Source: ENR-C587 sp942493235 (GTDB taxonomy: Bacteria > Bacteroidota > Ignavibacteria > Kapaibacteriales > UBA2268). Taken from it: a DNA stretch of 64,000 bases. Shown piece after piece: positions 45,092 to 54,100 of this stretch. The position numbers and the translations under genes are program-made. The first letter of the stretch is position 1, and each line of letters starts with the position of its first letter. Below the pieces are notes generated by a model. It had not been told where the DNA came from, made no database searches, and saw nothing but the letters and a program-made list of their open reading frames with translations. The stretch spans positions 3,286,001 through 3,350,000 of the forward strand of contig OW818676.1 of NCBI GenBank assembly GCA_942493235.1, given 5' to 3'.

Positions 45092-45446
45092 GCTTAAATA
45101 TTATATTATTCAAAATCAATATTACTAATATTATCAATAAAAACAATTATTATATTACCTATTTCAAATTGGAGATGTTAGTTATTACCCCAAGCATCTT
45201 AAGCCAAGTGTTAATGTAAACTAACGATTAAACGTGATATTAATAAGCATTATTAGATTTATCAATCTTACATAAATTACATTATTTAGAGTATTGCAAA
45301 CCCCATGATAATTCATTAGCTCTTATTCTCCTAATTCCTAATTCCTAATTCCTAATTCCAATCTTCAAAATATCCATCACCGAACCACAAATTCCTATGC
45401 ACCATCTCCTTACATTAACTAACTTTTGCTGTTGGTAGAAGCATTT
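45092..45446. other. Gene-free stretch after ppa with heptad array
   Basis: AT-rich, no coding frame. The only structure seen is the (CTAATTC)4 array at 45330-45359. The rest holds nothing recognised. Confidence 0.5.
45330..45359 (+). repeat. Heptanucleotide repeat (CTAATTC)4
   Basis: Four perfect copies of CTAATTC at 45331-45358 with part units at each side. Same 7-base period as the CCCTATC arrays elsewhere. Confidence 0.9.
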
Positions 45447-46595
45447 TTATTTTATTACTTTAATTATCGAAACATTTTCCTCAGATTCTTCTACCTTAAA
45501 CCCTGCATTTTCCAAATCTGTAATTGCTGATTTCAGATTTTTTGTATCTACACTAAAATCATAGAATCCTTTAAGATTTGTGTTGTCAATAAAAATCGTT
45601 TTAAAGTTAGTTTCTAAAGTACGAACAAGCATCAGCACAGGCACAGCTTTTGCAACAAGCTTTCCATTAGATTCTTTCACGTCTGATTCGACTTGCTTGG
45701 CAGTTCTAAGTAAATTTTGATAATTATTTTCTAATTTTGAACAGTCTTTACAAGATATTTTAATTACTTTAAGTTTCTCAGTAGTTTTTGCATATTTCAG
45801 AGCTAAAGAGTTTAGTAATTCGCTTCCGAATTTATCTTTAAACATTTCAAAATCGTTATTAGTACCAGATTTATAATAAATATCCCAATTATCATTGGGG
45901 ATTCCATTATCCATAACTAAAGTCATGGGGGTAGCATTAAATACCATTTGTAATACGGACTTCAAGCTTAAATTAATAAACTGAGCTCCACCCTTTTTGA
46001 ATTGATATTGAGGCTTTTCGTTAGGATAGCTTGATTTACTTATAGTAAGAGCATAAATCAAATTTTTATCGGGGTCTTCTTCAGCTTGTGCAGCTATTTC
46101 AATTTTTCCGGTTTTTAGATATTCCGCAATTACAGCTTCTGAAATTTCTGCCGGATGCCCAGCATAAACAATTACACCTTCAGGATTGATAATAAACAAT
46201 TGGGGGATAAACTTAATTCCATAATTTTTATTTGTTTGCCCCTTATCGTCAATAGCTACGCAAGCTTTCATTTCGTTAGACTTCATAAAAGGAGCTACTT
46301 TGGTCTCTTCTTCTTTAGTTATAGACACAAAAACCACTTTATCGTTAGCGAATTTTTTAACCAACTCATTAATTTCTGGAATAATTTTCTTACAGGGACC
46401 GCACCAAGTAGCCCAAAATTCAAGAAATACGGTTTTACCTTTGAAATTATTTTTAAATTCCGGAGCAGTGTTCATCCACTTGGAAATTTTAATTTCCGGA
46501 GCTTTATCGCCAATATTTTGAGCAAATAAATTCCCGGTAAATGCCAATGCACATATTGCAATCATCAAATACTTAATTCTGTTTTGTTTAGTCAT
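45447..46595 (-). CDS. Exported TlpA-like thioredoxin fused to a DUF3738-like domain
   Basis: 382 residues. Signal peptide (YLMIAICALAFTGNLFAQ). Residues ~27-170 are a TlpA/ResA-type thioredoxin with catalytic WCGPC (C65, C68) in FWATWCGPCKKIIPEI and a cis-Pro region KFIPQLFIINPEG. Residues ~190-382 resemble DUF3738 (TIGR03435): a start around FINLSLKSVLQMVF, then NWDIYYKSG and an end GFYDFSVDTKNLKSAITDL with GFKVEESEENVSIIKV. Fusions of these are expected in FCB and Acidobacteria envelope proteins, but the role of DUF3738 is unknown. Last gene of the ALDH-dtd operon. Confidence 0.8.
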   Translation of the reverse strand: MTKQNRIKYLMIAICALAFTGNLFAQNIGDKAPEIKISKWMNTAPEFKNNFKGKTVFLEFWATWCGPCKKIIPEINELVKKFANDKVVFVSITKEEETKVAPFMKSNEMKACVAIDDKGQTNKNYGIKFIPQLFIINPEGVIVYAGHPAEISEAVIAEYLKTGKIEIAAQAEEDPDKNLIYALTISKSSYPNEKPQYQFKKGGAQFINLSLKSVLQMVFNATPMTLVMDNGIPNDNWDIYYKSGTNNDFEMFKDKFGSELLNSLALKYAKTTEKLKVIKISCKDCSKLENNYQNLLRTAKQVESDVKESNGKLVAKAVPVLMLVRTLETNFKTIFIDNTNLKGFYDFSVDTKNLKSAITDLENAGFKVEESEENVSIIKVIK

Positions 46596-46619
46596 TTTTA
46601 CAATTCACTTATATTAATA

Positions 46620-47066
46620 CTACTTTTCTTTTTCAATAATCAAGGTAACCGGTCCGTCATTTACTAATTCTACATCCATCATAGCTCCAAACTCACCGGT
46701 TTTCAATTGAAAATCATAAGACGATTTAATGTATTCAAGCATTTTATTATAAATAATTTTTGCAGTTTCCGGTGGGCAGGCAGCGGAAAATGAAGGTCTG
46801 AATCCTTTTTTTGTTTCTCCGTAAATCGTAAAATTAGAGACGATTAACATCTCACCGTTAATATCGAGTATTGATTTATTTATTTTGCCTTCTTCGTCTT
46901 CAAATATACGCAAATTAGCAAGTTTATTTGCAAACCAACTGATAACTTCATCATTATCATTTTCAGCAATAGCAACTAACACTAATAATCCGTTTTTAAT
47001 ACTTGATTTAACATTTGAATCTATAGATACACTTGCACTTTTAACTCTCTGAACAACAGCTTTCAT
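46620..47066 (-). CDS. dtd: D-aminoacyl-tRNA deacylase
   Basis: 148 residues, normal length. DTD motifs: MKAVVQRVKSASVSID, the SxFT motif as VSNFTIYGETKKGFRPSFS, and the cis GP motif in NDGPVTLIIE. It removes D-amino acids (and Gly) from tRNAs and so proofreads translation. Located between the aldehyde dehydrogenase (14 bases upstream) and the TlpA fusion (24 bases downstream) on the same strand. Confidence 0.96.
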   Translation of the reverse strand: MKAVVQRVKSASVSIDSNVKSSIKNGLLVLVAIAENDNDEVISWFANKLANLRIFEDEEGKINKSILDINGEMLIVSNFTIYGETKKGFRPSFSAACPPETAKIIYNKMLEYIKSSYDFQLKTGEFGAMMDVELVNDGPVTLIIEKEK

Positions 47067-47080
47067 TGTTTATCATTCCC

Positions 47081-48448
47081 TTACTTTACTACGACTGACT
47101 TAATATTCATAAACTCGCGGATACCGAAGCATCCTAATTCTCTTCCGTAGCCTGACTCTTTGACTCCGCCAAATGGCATTCTCGGGTCTGATTTCACAGA
47201 GTCATTCACAAAGCAAGCACCGGCATTTAGTTCGTCGCGAGCTATGCGTTCACCGTTTTCTATATCAGCAGTAAATATTGCAGCTCCAAGCCCGAAACTT
47301 GTATCATTTGCAATATCAATTGCGGTCTCTACATCTTTAGCTCTGATTAATGCTGCAACCGGTCCAAATAATTCTTCATTGTAAGCGGGCATACCAATAG
47401 AACAATTTCCAAGTACGGTAGGCGGATAAAAATAACCTTTTGAATTAGGCATAGAGCCACCAAGTAATAAATCAGCTCCTTTAGCAATTGAAGATTCAAC
47501 CTGATGATTTAATTCTAATTGCAAATCTTTTCTTGCTTGAGGACCCACGAAATTACTTTCGTCCAAAGGGTCTCCCATTTTCTTTTCTTGCATATATTTG
47601 ACCAATAAACTGGAAAATTCATCATAAACGGAATCTTCGATAATAAATCTTTTTGCAGCAATACAGCTCTGCCCACTATTTAGAAGTCGAGCATTGGCAC
47701 ATATTTTTGCAGCATTATCTAATTCCGCATCTTTTAGAATAATGTAAGGGTCGCTACCGCCTAATTCCATTACGGTCTTTTTAATTTGACTTCCGGCAAT
47801 CTTGCCCACTTCTGCTCCTACCGGTGTAGAACCGGTTAGAGTAATTGCTGCAATTTTTTTATTTCTAATTATTGATTCGACAGGAGCTGAACCGATTATC
47901 AAATTGGAAAAAGCAAATTCCGGAAAACCGGCAAGACTAAATATTTCTTCAATTTTACAAGCACAGCCCATAGTGTTTCTTGAATGCTTTAATATGCCTA
48001 CATTGCCGGCCATTAATGCCGGTGCAGCAAATCTGAATACCTGCCAAAAAGGGAAATTCCACGGCATAATTGCCAAAACCGCACCAATCGGTAAAAAAGA
48101 TACAAAGCTCTTAGAAGACTCAGTTTTTATACCCATATCGGTTAAAAATGACTCTGCATTGTCGGCATAGTAATCACATACCCAAGCACATTTCTCTACT
48201 TCTGCAATACCTTGATTGATAGGTTTCCCCATCTCAATAGCCATTAATTGAGCATATTCGATTTTTTTATCTCTTAATATTTTAGAAGCATTTTTCATCA
48301 AATCGCTTCTAAATTGAAATGTAGTTTTTCTCCAAGATTTAAACGCCAGCTCTGCATTATCAATAATACTATTTATTTTCGAGCCGGAGAATTCTTCATA
48401 ATTGTGGATAATTTCTTCATTTGACGGATTAATGGTCTGAAAATCCAT
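47081..48448 (-). CDS. NAD(P)-dependent aldehyde dehydrogenase (succinate-semialdehyde type)
   Basis: 455 residues. Motifs: AIMPWNFPFWQVFRFAAPAL, ITLTGSTPVGAEVG, MELGGSDPYIIL carrying the general base Glu, and NSGQSCIAAKRF with nucleophile C262. C-terminal FVNDSVKSDPRMPFGGVKES is usual for GabD/Sad-type enzymes. It oxidises an aldehyde such as succinate semialdehyde to the acid; substrate range is not certain. First gene of the three-gene minus-strand operon. Confidence 0.92.
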   Translation of the reverse strand: MDFQTINPSNEEIIHNYEEFSGSKINSIIDNAELAFKSWRKTTFQFRSDLMKNASKILRDKKIEYAQLMAIEMGKPINQGIAEVEKCAWVCDYYADNAESFLTDMGIKTESSKSFVSFLPIGAVLAIMPWNFPFWQVFRFAAPALMAGNVGILKHSRNTMGCACKIEEIFSLAGFPEFAFSNLIIGSAPVESIIRNKKIAAITLTGSTPVGAEVGKIAGSQIKKTVMELGGSDPYIILKDAELDNAAKICANARLLNSGQSCIAAKRFIIEDSVYDEFSSLLVKYMQEKKMGDPLDESNFVGPQARKDLQLELNHQVESSIAKGADLLLGGSMPNSKGYFYPPTVLGNCSIGMPAYNEELFGPVAALIRAKDVETAIDIANDTSFGLGAAIFTADIENGERIARDELNAGACFVNDSVKSDPRMPFGGVKESGYGRELGCFGIREFMNIKSVVVK

Positions 48449-48889
48449 AATTTACTCCTAAAAATCTTTTTAATAATCATTAAGAAATAAAAATAAGAAT
48501 AATAATCCACAAAATGAAATATTTTTTTAATTATATCAAGAATTAAATCTCGAATTATATCATTTTCTGATTGAATTCATAAATGCTAAATCTCGTCTAT
48601 ACCCGATACTAAAGTCCTTGGTTGATTGTTAAAAATAATCCTGTTTAGTAGTTGATATTATTACAGTTCCAATTAGATAAATTATTTAATTATTGTTTTA
48701 CATAAATGACTAATAATTATAATTTTCAAACTTGATTTTTTCTTGATTATTCCGATATATTTTTGTAATTTAAGTAATAAAGCAAATTTACAAAGAGCTT
48801 TATGAGCTTATTTCATTATTGGCATACTACGAATTATGTAAATACCTATTTGTAGATATAAATACTTACAATTACTAAGAGGTAATTAG
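48449..48889. other. Intergenic region between ALDH operon and sensor kinases
   Basis: 441 AT-rich bases with no coding frame. One TAnnTTTG-type box (TATTTTTG, 48758-48765) with a TTG 23 bases before it is a weak promoter candidate for the kinases, 124 bases from the first ATG. Confidence 0.35.
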
Positions 48890-51142
48890 ATGAACGCTGA
48901 ATTTTATAAAAAAATGATAGATAAATCCCCTTTTGGATATTCCTATCATAAAATTATTTTAAATGATAAAAGTGAACCGATTGACTATAAATTTATTGAA
49001 GTAAATTCTGCATTTGAAAAACTGACTGGTTTAGAATCAGAAAAAATAATAAATAAAAATATTTCGGAAATAATTCCCGATTTCGACAAAGACCCTTTCG
49101 ATTGGATTAATTTTTATGGAGATATTGCTCTAAATGGTGGAGAAAAGGAATTTGAGCAATATTCGAAATTTTTAAATAAGCATTATAAAGTATTTGTATA
49201 TTCACCAGAGAAATATTATTTTATCACTACTTTTATTGATATAACAAACGAGATAAATAACAGCTCTGAATTAGAAAGCTTTTTTCAGCTTAACCCCGAC
49301 TTACTTTGTATAATTGATTTACAAGGAAATTTTATTAAAGCTAATCAGGCATGGAAATCTGTTATTGAATATGAGCTTGATGAAATAATCGGTCATAACA
49401 CATCTGAGTTCGTTATTTCCGAAGACTTAGAGAAGACACAAAACATATTAAATAAAGTAAAAACCGACGGTAAGGTTGAGAATTATGTTAACCGATTTTA
49501 TTCTAAATCCGGGAATATTGTATATCTGGAATGGGGCTCACAATTAGCCGGAGATATAATTTATGGTGCAGCCCGAGATATTACTGAAAAAGTAATTATC
49601 ACTGAAAATTTAAGAAAAAGCCAAGAGCAGTATATGCTGGCTATTAGCGGTAGCAACGATGGAATTTGGGACTGGAATCTAATAGATAATTCTCTGTTTC
49701 TCTCTGCAAAATGGAAGCAAATCATCGGCTATGAAGACAATGAAATCATCAGTAACTATAATACTTTTGAAAGCAATATCCATAAAGATGATAAAAAGCT
49801 TGTATTTGATAGTCTAAAAAATTATTTGGAGCAAAAAACTCCTTTGTATTATGTAGAATTCCGTATGCTCCATAAAAATGGCTCTTATAAATGGATATTA
49901 GCCAGAGGCGTAGCCCTTAGAGATGAAAGCGGAAAACCATATAGAATGGCTGGATCACATACAGATATTACCGAAAGAAAAAAAATCGAGTCAGAGCTTA
50001 CCGAAAGCGAAAGAAAATACAGACTAATAGCTGAAAATTCCGACGATGTAATATGGATATTAGATCTAAATATGAGGTTTACTTTTATCAGTCCTTCAAT
50101 ATTCAAATTACGTGGTCTTAGTGTTGAAGATGCTATGAATGAAAATGTAACAGATACACTACCAGCTCACTGGATAGATAAAATCAATTCTGAAATTGAA
50201 CTTTCTATTGATTTATACAAAAAAACAAATCATTATCCTTCTTCAATTTTTGAAGTAGAGCAGTATAGAAAAGACGGTTCTAATATCTGGGTGGAAATCA
50301 ATGTTAGCGGTCTATACAATGAAAATCATGATTTAATCGGAATAATTGGAGTATCAAGAAACATAGACGAACGAAAAAAAGCAGAAGAAAAGCTTATTAA
50401 ATACTCTCAAGAATTAGAAATAACCAACAATGAAAAAGATAAATTCTTCTCAATAATTGCTCATGATTTAAAGGCTCCTTTTAGTGGATTTTTAGGATTG
50501 ACAAAAATATTGGCTACTCAAATTCAAGATATGAAAATCAAAGAAATACAAGAATTCGGTATAAATATGAGAGATTCTGCCAATAATTTATATAAATTAT
50601 TAGAAAACTTATTGCAATGGTCAACCGTTAAACGTGGAAAAAGCAATTATACACCTATTGAGCTTTCACTTTGCAATATTGTTCAACAAAATATTGACTT
50701 ATTGAAAAATAATATTAAAGAAAAAAATATTGAAATTAAAAACAATCTCACAGATGAAATAATTGTTTTTGCAGATATTGCTATGGTAAATACTGTGTTT
50801 AGAAATCTATTGTCTAATAGTATAAAATACTCTAATAATAACGGATTAATAAAAATCGATATTAGTAAATCTGATTCCACGGAAAATAAAATATGTATTT
50901 TCATACAAGACAATGGAATCGGAATGGATGAAGAAATAAAGACAAATATTTTTAGAATCGACAATAAAATCACACGATTAGGAACAAATGAAGAAAGCGG
51001 AACCGGATTAGGACTTTTGCTTTGTAAAGAGTTCATAATGATAAATGGTGGGGATATCTGGTTTAAAAGTCAGCCTAATATAGGCACTACTTTTTATTTT
51101 ACTTTAAATATATTTAAAAGCATCAATAATCAAGAAAAATAA
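48890..51142 (+). CDS. Cytoplasmic multi-PAS histidine kinase
   Basis: 750 residues, no membrane span. About four PAS domains: ~1-120 (a less typical one starting YKKMIDKSPFGYSYH), ~125-240, ~240-365 (with NDGIWDWNLIDN and the PAC tail AGSHTDITERKK) and ~368-505. HisKA follows with H525 in SIIAHDLKAPFSG, then HATPase with NLLSNSIKYSNN, IQDNGIGMDEE and GTGLGLLLCKEF. The output partner is unknown. The stop is one base from the start of the 1712-residue kinase, so the two are surely co-transcribed. Confidence 0.92.
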   Translation: MNAEFYKKMIDKSPFGYSYHKIILNDKSEPIDYKFIEVNSAFEKLTGLESEKIINKNISEIIPDFDKDPFDWINFYGDIALNGGEKEFEQYSKFLNKHYKVFVYSPEKYYFITTFIDITNEINNSSELESFFQLNPDLLCIIDLQGNFIKANQAWKSVIEYELDEIIGHNTSEFVISEDLEKTQNILNKVKTDGKVENYVNRFYSKSGNIVYLEWGSQLAGDIIYGAARDITEKVIITENLRKSQEQYMLAISGSNDGIWDWNLIDNSLFLSAKWKQIIGYEDNEIISNYNTFESNIHKDDKKLVFDSLKNYLEQKTPLYYVEFRMLHKNGSYKWILARGVALRDESGKPYRMAGSHTDITERKKIESELTESERKYRLIAENSDDVIWILDLNMRFTFISPSIFKLRGLSVEDAMNENVTDTLPAHWIDKINSEIELSIDLYKKTNHYPSSIFEVEQYRKDGSNIWVEINVSGLYNENHDLIGIIGVSRNIDERKKAEEKLIKYSQELEITNNEKDKFFSIIAHDLKAPFSGFLGLTKILATQIQDMKIKEIQEFGINMRDSANNLYKLLENLLQWSTVKRGKSNYTPIELSLCNIVQQNIDLLKNNIKEKNIEIKNNLTDEIIVFADIAMVNTVFRNLLSNSIKYSNNNGLIKIDISKSDSTENKICIFIQDNGIGMDEEIKTNIFRIDNKITRLGTNEESGTGLGLLLCKEFIMINGGDIWFKSQPNIGTTFYFTLNIFKSINNQEK

Positions 51143-51143
51143 T

Positions 51144-54100
51144 ATGAGAACTAAAATTATATTTTTAATTATATTTTTAATATTTGCAGGAACACAACTT
51201 TCCTTTGCTATTGAAAAAACAGTTTATAAGATAGGTGCCTTTAATTATTTCCCGGGTATTTTCAAAGACTCCGATAATAGCATAAAGGGATATTTTGTAG
51301 AATCCCTTACTGAAATAGAAAAAGAGCAGAATATTAAATTTGAATATATCTATGGCACTTGGAGTGAATGTTTAGAAAGGCTTAAATTGGGAGAAATCGA
51401 TATTCTGCCGGCGGTTGGATATTCGCCTGAACGAAGCACTTATTTAGATTACGGAGTAGAAGATATTTTAACCGTATGGAGTGAACTATATGTATTAAAC
51501 GGCTCTCGTATTGACGGAATCACAAGCATTGATAATAAAAAAATCGGTGTTATGAGAAACGACATCAATAAGCAAATGTTTATAGACTTAATTGAAAAAT
51601 TCGGGATAAGCTGCAAGATAGAGAACTTCAGTGGTTTTGAAGATATTTGTATAGCAATACAAAATAAATCAATTGATGCAGGAGTTATTAATTCTGCTTT
51701 TGGTATTGCCAAACAGAATTTCTATTCAATTAAATCAACAGGTATAGTATTTAATCCATTTAAAATTTACTTTGCCACAAAAAAATACCAAAATAAAAAC
51801 TTACTAAATTTAATAGATTCTTATTTAATGAAATGGAAGAAAAACTCAAATTCCATATTCCTTAGCTCACGGCAGAAATGGTCTCATATTGAGCTGCAAA
51901 GAGAGGAAGCTTTCCCCAAATGGTTAACTATTACTATTATTTCAGTTACTTTGACTTTCTTAATCTCGCTTTTATTTAATCTTCTATTAAAAAAAAGAAT
52001 TAATTTAGCCACTGAAGTAATTTTAAAAAGAGAAACAGAAATCAGAGAAAGAGAAGAAAAGCTTTCAACTACATTAGACTCTATCGGGGACGGAGTTATA
52101 GCTACCGACAATGCCGGTTTTATTACTAATATGAATCCTGTAGCCGAGAAGCTATGTGGATATAATTATAAAGAAGCAAAAGGAAAGTTGCTAACGGAGG
52201 TTTTTAGTATTATCAATGCTAACACCAGAGAATCAGTAGTTAATCCTGTAGAAATGGTGATAAGAAATGGAAAGGTAATCGGGCTTGCCAATCATACTGT
52301 TTTGATTTCAAAATCTGGAATTGAATACCAAATTGCAGATAGTGCCGCTCCTATAAAAGATAAAAATGGAATTATTATTGGTGTAGTATTAGTATTTTCA
52401 GATGTTAGCGAAGATTATGCTTTGCAAAAAGCTTTAAGAGAAAGCGAAGAGAAATATCGCACATTCTTTTTATCAATTATTGATGGTATTTGTTTGCATG
52501 AAATGATTTTTGATGATAATGGAACTCCGATAGATTATAGAATCATTGACTCCAATAGTAAATTAGAGGAGCTGACCGGATTTAAAAGAAGTGAAATAAT
52601 CGGAAAACCCGCTACAGAGCTATATAATATGAATCCTCCTCCGTTTCTGGATATTTATTCTAAAGTCGCAATTGAAAAAACAAAAACAAGTTTTGAAACT
52701 TATTATGAACCCTTTGACAAACATTATATAATTTCAGCTTTTCCAACTGAAGAGAATAAATTCGCAACTGTTTTTCAAGACATAAGCGAAAAAATCCTTG
52801 CTATTGAAAAGCTCAAGAATAGCGAAGAATTTAACAGAAAAATTGTTGAGACAGCATCAGAAGGTATTTGGGCTATTGACAACAATAGTAATACTTTATA
52901 CTTAAATAAAACGATGGCTAACATGCTTGGCTATGAGCCTGAAGAAATGATAGACTCTAACCTTAAATATTTTCTTTATGAAGAAGATATTGAAGACCAT
53001 AACTTTAGGATAAAGCAAAGAATCAATAGAATCGACGGATTTTACGAAAGAAAATTCAGACACAAATCCGGATATGAAGTGTGGACATTCGTTTCTGCAA
53101 CGCCAAATATTGATAAAAATGGGAAAGTAATTGGTTCTTTAGGAATGTTTACTGACATTACTCAAAGAAAAAAAGCAGAAGACAAACTAAAAAACGAGCG
53201 ATTATTTACTAATGCACTCATTGATAGTTTGCCCGGAATTTTTTATTTATATTCATATCCAATGCTTAAACTTATTTCTTGGAATAAAAATATTGAGACA
53301 GTATTCGGTTATACTACCGAAGAAATTGGCAATTCGCATATTTCAAAATTGCACCCTAAAGAAAATCATGATTTAATTATTAAAAATGCCGATTACATAA
53401 TGGAAGTAGGCTCTAATACTTTAGAATCGACATTATTAACTAAAAAAGGAAAAGAAATATTATACTTAATGACAGGTATAAAATTTGAAGAGCAAGGCGA
53501 GAAATATTTAATGGGATTTGGCATTAATACAAGCGAAAAGAAGCTTACCGAAGATGCTCTTCGTAAAAGCGAAGAACTGCTTCAAGAAATGGGGAAAATC
53601 GCTAAAATCGGAGCATGGGAGTTTGACACGAGCACTTTCCAAGGCAATTGGACAAAGGAAGTAGCTCATATTCATGAATTAGTTGAAAGTAGCTCGGTAT
53701 CAGTAGCTGATGCCGTAAAATTCTATACTCCCGAATCAAAAGCAAATATTGAGGCTGCCATTCAAGATTCAATCAGTTATGGAAAGCCTTATAAATTAGA
53801 GTTAGAGATGATAACAAAAAATAATAATCATAAATGGGTAAGAACTATTGGACAGCCCATTCTAAAAAACGAGAAAGTAACTAAATTAAGAGGTTCATTT
53901 CAAGATATTACTGAAGAAAAAATTCTTAAAAACACCCAATTGTTTTTAATAAAATCAAGCTTTCAAAAAACGAATCAAGACTTTTTTGTTGAATTAGCTA
54001 AATATTTAGCTGACACTCTATTTATGGAATATATTTCAATTATTAAGCTAAGCGGCGACAATCAATCTGCCGAAACATTAGCTGTTTACTTTGATGGTAA

